DNA from: Alkalicoccus daliensis
Lineage (GTDB): Bacteria > Bacillota > Bacilli > Bacillales > Salisediminibacteriaceae
NCBI RefSeq assembly: GCF_900103955.1
Contig: NZ_FNIL01000006.1
Span: 142,048 to 206,047 of the forward strand
Direction of reading: 5' to 3'
DNA: 64,000 nucleotides
How positions within the stretch are numbered: the stretch's first letter is position 1; every line of letters begins with the position of its first letter. Shown here in pieces: positions 26,540-34,352 of the stretch. A model generated the notes under the pieces. It was given only the letters and a program-made list of their open reading frames with translations, searched no databases and was not told the DNA's origin. The position numbers and the translations under genes are program-made.

Positions 26540-29500
26540 TTGAAGAAACACCGATTAAAACAAGCAGGCATTACAGGGTTGGCATCGCTGCTCTTTTTGT
26601 CTTCTGCACTTCCTGCTACGGCTGGTTCGATGGAGGATCTTTACGAAGATTTATTTCCTGAATTGTCGGATGAAGAGTCCAGTTTAGAAGTCTCTCCTTC
26701 GCTGTTCAATCAATCTTTTGAAGAAGCTCTGCATATTTCATATGAAGAAGGGATAGAAGACGTTTCCCTTGGCTTGTTTGAAGAAGAATCAGGTACGCTG
26801 CTCGGAGAACTTGAAGTAACACCTATAGATGCAACAAAGGCAGCTTGGGAATTTCAAGTAACCCAGGAAGATGTCACGGAAGAAGTAATTCTTGAAGATC
26901 AACGCTACTTCATTGAAGTACTGACGGACGAAGAAGCAGAAGAAGAAATTGAAACAGCGCAGGTCTCTTTTGTTCACTACAGCGAACTTCCTGTACTCAG
27001 CTGGGAAGAAAGCGAAGAACTTGAAGAACTCGAACTTGGAGGGCAGGCCTACTCCGCTTTACAGGAATTCGGTCTTGATCCAGGCGAATTGTCTTTATCT
27101 TTTGAAGCTGAAGGACTGGAAGAAGCGGAAGAAGTGTCTATCGAAGAAGATGGCTCTTTTAATGTAGATGTTTCTTTTCTCAGTGAAACAACTTCTCTTT
27201 ATTTTACGTTAGCAGATCCACTCGGCAACACGCTCGAAGAGGAAAAGCTTGTAACAATTGAAGAAGATACAGATACTTCCTTCGAAGAGGAAAATGCTGA
27301 TGCTGACGAGTCCACTTTAGAGAACGAAGAAGATGCTTCTCCTGCAGAGGAGGAAATCACTGAAGCGAAAGAGTCTGAAGAAACTGCTTTGGAAGAAGAG
27401 ACAGAAAAGAAAGAAGAATCTTCTAATGAAGAAGAAACTGATGTATCTGAAGAGAATACTTCGACTGAAGAGGTTGTAAACGAAGAAAAGAATGAAGATG
27501 TTTCGGAAGAAGAGGAACTTACTTCAGAAGAAACAACTGAAAAGGAAAAAAGCACAGAAAAATCTTCTAATGAAGAAGAAACTGATGTATCTGAAGAGAA
27601 CACTTCAACAGAAGATGTTGTAAATGAAGAAAAGAATGAAGATGTTTCGGAAGAAGAGGAGCTTACTTCAAAAGAAACAACTGAAAAGGAAAAAAGCACG
27701 GAAAAATCTTCTACTGAAGAAGAAACTGATGTATCTGAAGAGAACACTTCGACAGAGGACATTGTAAATGAAGAGAATACGGATGCTGCAAAGTCCACTG
27801 CAGAGAACGAAGAGGCAGTGAATGAAACAACTGCTTCAGAAGAAACGGAAGAAACTTTTTCTACTTTCTCCACTTTCTCTATGCAGGCGACTGAGGCTCC
27901 TGCAGAAGAATATTACGATGGCGCTTCCGGTGAATATATCCGAGAACTGAAGTTTGACCTTACAGCACTTGGATTCGGAAATTTCCCATCTTACCCTTCT
28001 ACTCGATTTGGTCCTGTAACAATGGGGGTTGTTGAGGACTTTCAAAGAGCTTATGGACTTCCTGTTACAGGTATTCCTGATCAGGCTACCTTAGATGCAA
28101 TTGAAAATGCTTTGAATGAGGAAACAAAAGAAACTATTTCTAGTTTTTCCACACAGGCAACAAAAGCTAGTGAAGGTGAATTTTATGACGGAGCTTCCGG
28201 TGAATATATCCGAGAACTGAAGTTAGATCTTACAGCCCTCGGATTTGGTAACTTCCCATCTTACCCTTCTACTCGATTTGGTCCTGTAACAATGGGGGTT
28301 GTTGAGGACTTTCAAAAGGCTAACGGGCTCAATATAACTGGTATACCCGATAGCATTACGCTTAAAACTATAGATTCTGCTTTAAATTCCAATTTTTATA
28401 GCGGAGCAACAGGCGACTACGTTACTGACTTAAAAATAAATTTAACTAAGTTAGGATTTGGTAATTTCCCTGAATCTCCTTCCAGTCTTTTCGGTCCAGT
28501 TACAATGAGTGTCGTTGAAGATTTCCAAAAAGCTCACGGCCTTGCTGTTACGGGCATTCCTGATGCAGCTACTTTAGATGCTATGAATGTTGCGTTAAGT
28601 ACTACATTTTATAATGGTGCTTCTGGTGAATATGTCCGAAACCTGAAACTGGATTTAACTAAGCTGGGGTTTGGAAGTTTTCCTGAGTCTCCTTCCAGTC
28701 TTTTTGGTCCAGTTACAATGAGTGTCGTTGAAGATTTCCAAAAAGCTCACGGCCTTGCTGTTACGGGCATTCCTGATGCAGCTACTTTAGATGCTATGAA
28801 TGTTGCGTTAAGTACTACATTTTATAATGGTGCTTCTGGTGAATATGTCCGAAACCTGAAACTGGATTTAACTAAGCTGGGGTTTGGAAGTTTTCCTGAG
28901 TCTCCTTCCAGTCTTTTTGGTCCAGTTACAATGCGGGTTGTAGAAGATTTTCAAAAAGCTAAGGGACTAGCAGCAACTGGTATTCCCGATACAGCTACTC
29001 TACAAGCAATGGACCTGGCTTTAAAAACTGCTTTTTACAACGGTGCCTCCGGTGAACATGTTCGCACCCTGAAATTAGATTTAACTAAGTTAGGTTATGG
29101 GAGCTTTCCATCCAGTCCATCGGCTGCTTTTGGGAACGTTACTATGAAAGTAGTTGAAGATTTTCAAAAGGCTAATAACTTAAAAGTAACTGGGATTCCA
29201 GACAGCGCTACTTTAAAATCTATCAATGATCAATTAGAAATTCTTGCTAACACTACTTATGAACCAGGATCATCAGGTGTTCATGTGCAGGAACTAAAGA
29301 AAAAGCTTACCCTGCTCGGATTTGGAAGCTTCCCTTCAAATCCATCCATCTACTATGGATCTGTAACTAAAAAAGTAGTTGAAGAGTTCCAGAAGTATTA
29401 TGGAGTAAAAGTAACAGGCATTGGTGATAAATCAACTTTTAATAAAATTGAGGAGCTTTTTAAATCTCCTTTATCACCTGGAAATAGTAATACTCAAACT

Positions 29501-30913
29501 GTAGAATTAAAAAACAATTTGACTAAACTTGGTTATGGAAGTTTTCCAACTAATCCTTCAAGGGTTTACGGTTCTGTCACCTCAAGTGTAGTTAAAGACT
29601 TTCAAAAGAAAAATTCTTTAGCAATTAATGGGATTGCAGATGGTCCTACCCTGCAAAAGATTAATTCCCAGTTAAACAACCAACCAAAAGAAGAAATAAA
29701 GCCAGTAGTAATTGAAACTGGCGAAGTTACTGCTACTGCTTTAAACATTCGCAGCGGTCCTGGAACAAGTCATGACAGAGTCGGAACTCTGACAAATGGG
29801 ACGGTAGTTGAAATATTAGGAGAAGAAAGCGGTTGGTATTTAATCAAGTTTGATGGTGGTACTGCTTATGCTTCCGGTTCCTTTATCGATACGACTAAAA
29901 AGGAAGCAGCTCCTAAAGTAATCGACACTGGAAAAGTTACTGCTACGACTTTAAACATCCGCAGCGGTCCTGGCACAAGCCACGACAGAGTGGGAACTCT
30001 AACAAATGGCACGGTAGTTGAAATATTAGGAGAAGAAAACGGCTGGTATTTAATCAAGTTTGATGGTGGTACTGCTTATGCTTCCGGCTCCTTTATTGAT
30101 ACTTCTAAGCTGCCTGCGCCAGGAAACGATTTTACAGGTTCCAGCATTATCGCTTACACAAATGGATCTTCCTTAAACGTAAGATCTGGTCCAAGTACTG
30201 CCTATAGAGTACTTGATAATCTTGGAAGCAATACAAGAGTAGAGATTATTTCTACACGAGCTTCCTCTGGAAGCGACACTTGGCATCAAATCCGTTATGA
30301 TGGCGGGAAAACCGGCTTTGTATCCGCAGGCTACTTGCAGTTAGCTACAAAAGCTTCTGCTAGAACCGGTCCGCTTGCCGGCAAGAAAATAGTTCTTGAT
30401 GCAGGTCACGGCGGTCACGATTCCGGTGGCATCGGCGGCGGCATGCTGGAAAAAGATGTGGTGCTTGATATTACAAACCGTGCGGAAGAACTTCTTCGTG
30501 CTGCTGGAGCTGAAGTAATTATGCTCCGCCGTACTGACTTCTTCCTTGCACTCGGACAGCGAAGCTTTATGGCAAACCGTTCCGGTGCAGATGTGTTCCT
30601 GAGCATTCATACGAACATGTTTAACGGACAGGCACGTGGTACAGAAACATTCTGGCATGATAGATATGAGAGATCTAACAGTATCCGCTTGGCTAACGCC
30701 GTGCAGGATGCAACTGTTGCTAAAATGGGTACTCACTATCGCAGAGTAGATTATGGAAACTATTCTGTAATCCGCCAAACTGAGATTCCAAGTGCTTTAC
30801 TCGAAATTGGTTTCAAGGATCATCCTGATGATGCTGCAAAGCTGCGGTCGAATACTTATCGACAGCGTGCTGCAGAAGCAATCCGTGATGGTATGATCAA
30901 TTATTTCAAATAA
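26540..30913 (+). CDS. Giant secreted N-acetylmuramoyl-L-alanine amidase with eight wall-binding-like repeats and three SH3b domains
   Basis: This 1457-residue protein starts at TTG 26540 with AAGGAG 8 nt upstream. Residues 1-28 are a signal peptide (cleavage near ATAG). Residues 30-455 are extremely acidic, including three copies of a 48-residue Glu/Ser/Thr repeat. Eight peptidoglycan-binding-like repeats of about 71 residues (FYNGASGEYVRNLKLDLTKL, FGPVTMxVVEDFQ, GIPDxATL) fill about 457-1050. Three SH3b domains start near 1056, 1127 and 1203 (LNIRSGPGTSHDRVG). The C-terminal Amidase_3 domain (about 1282-1455) has DAGHGGHDSG, EKDVVLD, SIHTN and SALLEIGF, giving the zinc ligands and the catalytic Glu. 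It cleaves the stem peptide from muramic acid. Acidic composition fits a salt- or alkali-adapted surface protein. Repeats match those of the glucosaminidase at 1-3806, so the two hydrolases probably share a wall target. Confidence 0.93.
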   Translation: MKKHRLKQAGITGLASLLFLSSALPATAGSMEDLYEDLFPELSDEESSLEVSPSLFNQSFEEALHISYEEGIEDVSLGLFEEESGTLLGELEVTPIDATKAAWEFQVTQEDVTEEVILEDQRYFIEVLTDEEAEEEIETAQVSFVHYSELPVLSWEESEELEELELGGQAYSALQEFGLDPGELSLSFEAEGLEEAEEVSIEEDGSFNVDVSFLSETTSLYFTLADPLGNTLEEEKLVTIEEDTDTSFEEENADADESTLENEEDASPAEEEITEAKESEETALEEETEKKEESSNEEETDVSEENTSTEEVVNEEKNEDVSEEEELTSEETTEKEKSTEKSSNEEETDVSEENTSTEDVVNEEKNEDVSEEEELTSKETTEKEKSTEKSSTEEETDVSEENTSTEDIVNEENTDAAKSTAENEEAVNETTASEETEETFSTFSTFSMQATEAPAEEYYDGASGEYIRELKFDLTALGFGNFPSYPSTRFGPVTMGVVEDFQRAYGLPVTGIPDQATLDAIENALNEETKETISSFSTQATKASEGEFYDGASGEYIRELKLDLTALGFGNFPSYPSTRFGPVTMGVVEDFQKANGLNITGIPDSITLKTIDSALNSNFYSGATGDYVTDLKINLTKLGFGNFPESPSSLFGPVTMSVVEDFQKAHGLAVTGIPDAATLDAMNVALSTTFYNGASGEYVRNLKLDLTKLGFGSFPESPSSLFGPVTMSVVEDFQKAHGLAVTGIPDAATLDAMNVALSTTFYNGASGEYVRNLKLDLTKLGFGSFPESPSSLFGPVTMRVVEDFQKAKGLAATGIPDTATLQAMDLALKTAFYNGASGEHVRTLKLDLTKLGYGSFPSSPSAAFGNVTMKVVEDFQKANNLKVTGIPDSATLKSINDQLEILANTTYEPGSSGVHVQELKKKLTLLGFGSFPSNPSIYYGSVTKKVVEEFQKYYGVKVTGIGDKSTFNKIEELFKSPLSPGNSNTQTVELKNNLTKLGYGSFPTNPSRVYGSVTSSVVKDFQKKNSLAINGIADGPTLQKINSQLNNQPKEEIKPVVIETGEVTATALNIRSGPGTSHDRVGTLTNGTVVEILGEESGWYLIKFDGGTAYASGSFIDTTKKEAAPKVIDTGKVTATTLNIRSGPGTSHDRVGTLTNGTVVEILGEENGWYLIKFDGGTAYASGSFIDTSKLPAPGNDFTGSSIIAYTNGSSLNVRSGPSTAYRVLDNLGSNTRVEIISTRASSGSDTWHQIRYDGGKTGFVSAGYLQLATKASARTGPLAGKKIVLDAGHGGHDSGGIGGGMLEKDVVLDITNRAEELLRAAGAEVIMLRRTDFFLALGQRSFMANRSGADVFLSIHTNMFNGQARGTETFWHDRYERSNSIRLANAVQDATVAKMGTHYRRVDYGNYSVIRQTEIPSALLEIGFKDHPDDAAKLRSNTYRQRAAEAIRDGMINYFK
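27421..27852 (+). repeat. Tandem 144-bp coding repeat (acidic region)
   Basis: Three copies beginning at 27421, 27565 and 27709, exactly 144 nt (48 codons) apart, encode Glu/Ser/Thr-rich units containing ETDVSEENTSTE. The third copy is shortened and diverges after about 27770. High DNA identity suggests recent expansion. Confidence 0.8.
28390..29030 (+). repeat. Near-identical 213-bp coding repeats (wall-binding-like module)
   Basis: TGTTGCGTTAAGTACTACAT occurs at 28588 and again at 28801, exactly 213 nt (71 codons) apart. The whole unit between is almost base-for-base identical, while the flanking repeats are diverged. This points to recent duplication or gene conversion. Confidence 0.8.
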
Positions 30914-30924
30914 GCATTAACTAA

Positions 30925-30952
30925 CGAAGCTCCTTCTGGGGCTTCGTTTTTT
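30925..30952 (+). terminator. Rho-independent terminator of the amidase gene
   Basis: CGAAGCTCC and GGGGCTTCG form a stem with a short TTCT loop followed by TTTTTT, 12 nt after the stop codon. Confidence 0.9.
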
Positions 30953-31039
30953 GTTTAGGAATTTCTAATGAAAACAAAATTATTTGCTGCATAAGGAACA
31001 CTTTATTTGCCGTTACGCTTTCAGCGGATGAATAAATGT

Positions 31040-31068
31040 AAAAATCCTCCCCTTTTATAGGAAGGATT
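31040..31068 (-). terminator. Rho-independent terminator of the GT2-GT4 operon
   Basis: On the minus strand AATCCTTCC pairs with GGAGGATT and a T-run follows. It lies just after the stop of the gene 31074-33689. Confidence 0.75.
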
Positions 31069-31073
31069 CAGCA

Positions 31074-33689
31074 TTAGTTCGCTTGTTCGATTGGCATCAG
31101 ACTTTTTAATTTCTCTCCGTACCGCTGCCAGGAGAAGCTGCTGCTTACATAGGCATAGGCTTCCTCTGCCTGGTTTTCGCGGGCACCTTCTTCCTTCATC
31201 AGCCGGTGGACTGTAGAGCTGAGGCTGCCCGGCACTGCATAGCTTGCTGCTTTTCCGAGCTTGGCCTGATAGATCGGAGAAACAATCAGCGGAACGCCGG
31301 CTGCCATCGCTTCTATGAGCGTCTGATTTATTACTGGCTCCTTTCCTGGAGTCAGGTCGCCAAGGAAAATATCGAGCGTGGAGAGGAAATTTCTTGCCGT
31401 TAACGTTTCTTCATTTATCAGAAGGCAGTTTTTCGAAAGATCTTGGGAAAGATTTTTTAATGTTTTTTCATTTCCATAGATGCGAATTTCAAAGTCAGCG
31501 TCTGCAGGAAGATTTCCCTGCTGAAGCGCGGTGCTGGTGCAGCCTATCTTTATTTTCTCCTGTAATAATGGCGGCATCGCACGCTTCCAGTCTTCACTTT
31601 CAATTACAGAAGTCCAGTTCTCCGGCTCCGGGGCGATCGGCTGGTGCTCCAGCTCATTTCGTACATGATCGTCTGCTGGATGCAAGTGTCCTGTTTTGCC
31701 GAAACAGTTCCTCAGGCTTTCCTGCCATAGTGCTGCTTTCTCTGTATAATTTTCAGCATCATCTATAATTACCTTTATCTGCTCTGCTTTTACATCCACT
31801 GTATAGTTTTGTTTTTCTTCCAAGATGGACGGATTTCTCACGATCATCAGCGGACAGCTCGCTCTTTCTCCGTATACGAGCAGCTGCACCTGCTCCTCGT
31901 CTATAAGCGCACGTATTTCCGGATGAATTGGTCGCGTTTTAGTTTCATACTCGGCCATTTGCACGAGTGCCGTGCGGCAGCCGAGTCTGCGCAGTGCTTT
32001 TATTTCTTCTGCGTTTGCGGCATTTACCGGTCCTGGCAGCCGGAAGTCGGAAACGAGTACAATATCAAACTTTCTCCGCCCTTCTGCCTTTGCTTCACGC
32101 TCCGGACGCATCGGCTCTACTACTGGAAACGGACGTTTCCGCTGAGGAAACTCGTATTTTAAGTTTGCGGCTGTCTGATGATATTCTTCATATACGTCGG
32201 CATATTCTTTCCTGGCACCCATTTTCTGACCGTAATAGCCGAATGGTCCGCTGCTGGTCAGAGAATTTTCTGCCTGCCTTGGGAAAGAGAGCGGCCCTGT
32301 CTGCAGGTGCACGAGGGCATGTTTTCCAAGTACTTTCGTGAGCCGGGCAATGAATTCTGCATCTGCTCCAAACCGTACTTCGTCCCAGTACCCTATTTCC
32401 CGCATCGTTCTTTCCCGCCGGAACATCAGGGAGGAAAAATTCGGCTGCAGGTAGGTTCCATACGTGCCCCTTCGATAGACTGTGAGATTTTCTGTAAGCC
32501 TTGCTAATTCTGAAGTATTTGCTGCCAGAAGCGGATTTTCCACTAAATGCAGTGCCTGCCGCTCAATTTTTTCCGGATGCGACCAGTCATCTGCATCATT
32601 TACCGTCACAAATTCTCCGGTTGCTTCTTTTAAACCGAGGTTTCTGGCATAGTAGGCCCCTCGGTTTGCTTCTGCTTCTATCAGCTTTATTCTTGCGTCT
32701 TTTTTCATGAAGGACTGTACAATTGCTGCAGTATTATCATTGCTGCAGTCGTTCACTACGATAATTTCCAGGTTGCTCCACGTCTGCTGCTGCAGGGAAG
32801 ATAACGAGTTATCAATAACTGCTGCTGCATTGTATACCGGCATAATGACGGTAACCTTATGCGCTTTCTGTAAATCTTCCGGAGTGTTCGAAGTACCCTG
32901 CGACTCCAGCCGGTCATAGAAGGAACGCGCTGTGCGGCTTTTCAGATACACCGGAGCTGCTTCATAAAGCTCCAGCACTTTATTTAAGCGCCCGACTCTG
33001 GAAAAGATATCCTCTTCAAGATTTACCATGGCAAGATATACATCAGGATGCGCTTCCGCTTCGAGCTGTTTTTCCAGGATATCTGCTGCTTTTTCTTTGT
33101 TCTGGTGCAGAAGATAGCTTTCTGCTTCGAGGATGCTTGCTTTTCTGTATGCAGCTGCATTATTTTTCCCTTCAAGCATTTTGGGAAGCATTGCTAAATA
33201 TTTTTCTGCCCCTGCGGCTGTTTTTGTATTTAAGTGCCATAACCCGATTTCTTTCGCTGCAAATTTCTTCAGCGGAAGGCTTACTTCTTCTGTATAAAGA
33301 AGCTGATGCAGGTCGCGCAGCGCCGCTTCAGTAAAACCAAAGTGATACAGCCGGTGCTTTAAATGCTTGGCGTACTTGTCCCACTGCTTTCCGCTGCTGT
33401 TTTGCTGGGATGGCTTTCCTGCGGATGGACGCTCCGGTTGTTTTCTTTTTGCCTTATCAATTAAAAACCGCACCGGCAGTGTCGCTTTCCAGATACGGCT
33501 CCTGGAAAAATGCTCGTATTTTTTCTGCTGCTGCTCTTTCCAATGCGCAGCCTTTTCCACTTCTTTTCGCAGCCTTGCCAGTTCTTTATGCTGTCTTTCC
33601 AGCTTTAGTCGCAGCTGCTTTTCCCTTGCCTGCTCCAATGCTGTGTTGGCAGGAAGAGCATGATGTATTCTGTTTACGCCGTTTCTCAT
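31074..33689 (-). CDS. Two-headed glycosyltransferase: GT2 domain fused to GT4-like domain
   Basis: ATG 33689 is preceded by GAGGAG at 8-9 nt; a TTG at 33713 would add eight residues. The 871-residue protein begins with a basic coiled coil ending in SRIWKATLPVRFLIDKAKRK (Trp at residue 67), then TPR-like helices. The GT2 domain starts near residue 277 (KVTVIMPVYNAAAVI, IVVNDCSNDNT, NDADDWSHPEKIE). After a linker with RPFPVVEPMRPE, a GT-B-like part begins with FDIVLVSDFRLPG and ends with the nucleotide-site segment NQTLIEAMAAGVPLIVSPIY (about 775-800). It is paralogous along its length to 34353-37070. Two transferase domains in one chain suggest it builds a repeating disaccharide or adds two successive sugars; this is inference. 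It is last in a three-gene minus-strand operon. Confidence 0.88.
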   Translation of the reverse strand: MRNGVNRIHHALPANTALEQAREKQLRLKLERQHKELARLRKEVEKAAHWKEQQQKKYEHFSRSRIWKATLPVRFLIDKAKRKQPERPSAGKPSQQNSSGKQWDKYAKHLKHRLYHFGFTEAALRDLHQLLYTEEVSLPLKKFAAKEIGLWHLNTKTAAGAEKYLAMLPKMLEGKNNAAAYRKASILEAESYLLHQNKEKAADILEKQLEAEAHPDVYLAMVNLEEDIFSRVGRLNKVLELYEAAPVYLKSRTARSFYDRLESQGTSNTPEDLQKAHKVTVIMPVYNAAAVIDNSLSSLQQQTWSNLEIIVVNDCSNDNTAAIVQSFMKKDARIKLIEAEANRGAYYARNLGLKEATGEFVTVNDADDWSHPEKIERQALHLVENPLLAANTSELARLTENLTVYRRGTYGTYLQPNFSSLMFRRERTMREIGYWDEVRFGADAEFIARLTKVLGKHALVHLQTGPLSFPRQAENSLTSSGPFGYYGQKMGARKEYADVYEEYHQTAANLKYEFPQRKRPFPVVEPMRPEREAKAEGRRKFDIVLVSDFRLPGPVNAANAEEIKALRRLGCRTALVQMAEYETKTRPIHPEIRALIDEEQVQLLVYGERASCPLMIVRNPSILEEKQNYTVDVKAEQIKVIIDDAENYTEKAALWQESLRNCFGKTGHLHPADDHVRNELEHQPIAPEPENWTSVIESEDWKRAMPPLLQEKIKIGCTSTALQQGNLPADADFEIRIYGNEKTLKNLSQDLSKNCLLINEETLTARNFLSTLDIFLGDLTPGKEPVINQTLIEAMAAGVPLIVSPIYQAKLGKAASYAVPGSLSSTVHRLMKEEGARENQAEEAYAYVSSSFSWQRYGEKLKSLMPIEQAN

Positions 33690-33734
33690 ACGCTTCTCTC
33701 CTCTTTCAAACAAATTCTTCTCTGTCAGAAAGCT

Positions 33735-34340
33735 TTAGTGGAAACGCTGCAGCTGATTTGTAAGTGCTTCTGCAGCCCTTCTTATTTTCACGAGGCTGAA
33801 TACCTCCTCTTCGGGATGGTAGTAACAGATCAGGCGTTTATTTTTAGGCGCATTGCTGATCGGTTCTTCTACGACTATGTGGTAATCCGGGTCTCTGCCA
33901 GTCCAGGATCTTAACTTCTCAAAGCTGACAGGGTCCTGCACGTGCTCTTTACTGGATCCTGCTTCCCACAGAAACGGTACGGAAATCAGCACACGGTCTC
34001 CTGCCTGAAACAGCTTTTCTGCAAATGTGCGGGCGTCTTCTATATGCTCCAGCACCTGCAGGCAGAGCACAAGATCAAACTTTTTCGGTATTTCATACAA
34101 TAAAAAATCAGCTTCAATACTTTGAATGTTTTTTGAGGCGTAAGGTTTTGAAATGTCTATAGCGAACCGTTCCGGGATCCAGGCGAAGTTTTCAGTGTAA
34201 GCCGCATTGGAAGAGCCTACATCCAGCAGAGACTGGGCCTCGGCCCCGACACCCCGCACAATATAATCCACGTACTGGTAATACATCAGATTGGAGCGTT
34301 TTTTCCAGTAGTCCTGGTCCACCTGCACCCTCGCGGCCAT
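33735..34340 (-). CDS. Class I SAM-dependent methyltransferase
   Basis: This 201-residue protein has the Rossmann-type SAM-binding pattern: LLDVGSSNAAYTENF (motif I), FAIDIS (acidic end of strand 2), FDLVLCLQVLEHIED (motif around the post-II region) and VLISVPFLWE. The start at ATG 34340 has AGGAGG 7 nt upstream and lies 12 nt after the stop of the preceding gene. The LQVLEH segment is typical of methyltransferases in polysaccharide loci. Placed between two large glycosyltransferases, it probably methylates a sugar of the polymer or caps the chain to limit its length; this is inference from context. Confidence 0.85.
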   Translation of the reverse strand: MAARVQVDQDYWKKRSNLMYYQYVDYIVRGVGAEAQSLLDVGSSNAAYTENFAWIPERFAIDISKPYASKNIQSIEADFLLYEIPKKFDLVLCLQVLEHIEDARTFAEKLFQAGDRVLISVPFLWEAGSSKEHVQDPVSFEKLRSWTGRDPDYHIVVEEPISNAPKNKRLICYYHPEEEVFSLVKIRRAAEALTNQLQRFH

Positions 34341-34352
34341 TCTTCATTCCTC

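Noticed and set aside
27199..27873. Minus-strand 224-codon Ser-rich reading frame
   Set aside because: It lies opposite the Glu-rich repeats of the amidase gene; GAA/GAG repeats read backwards always give Ser/Phe-rich open frames. No ribosome binding site is present.
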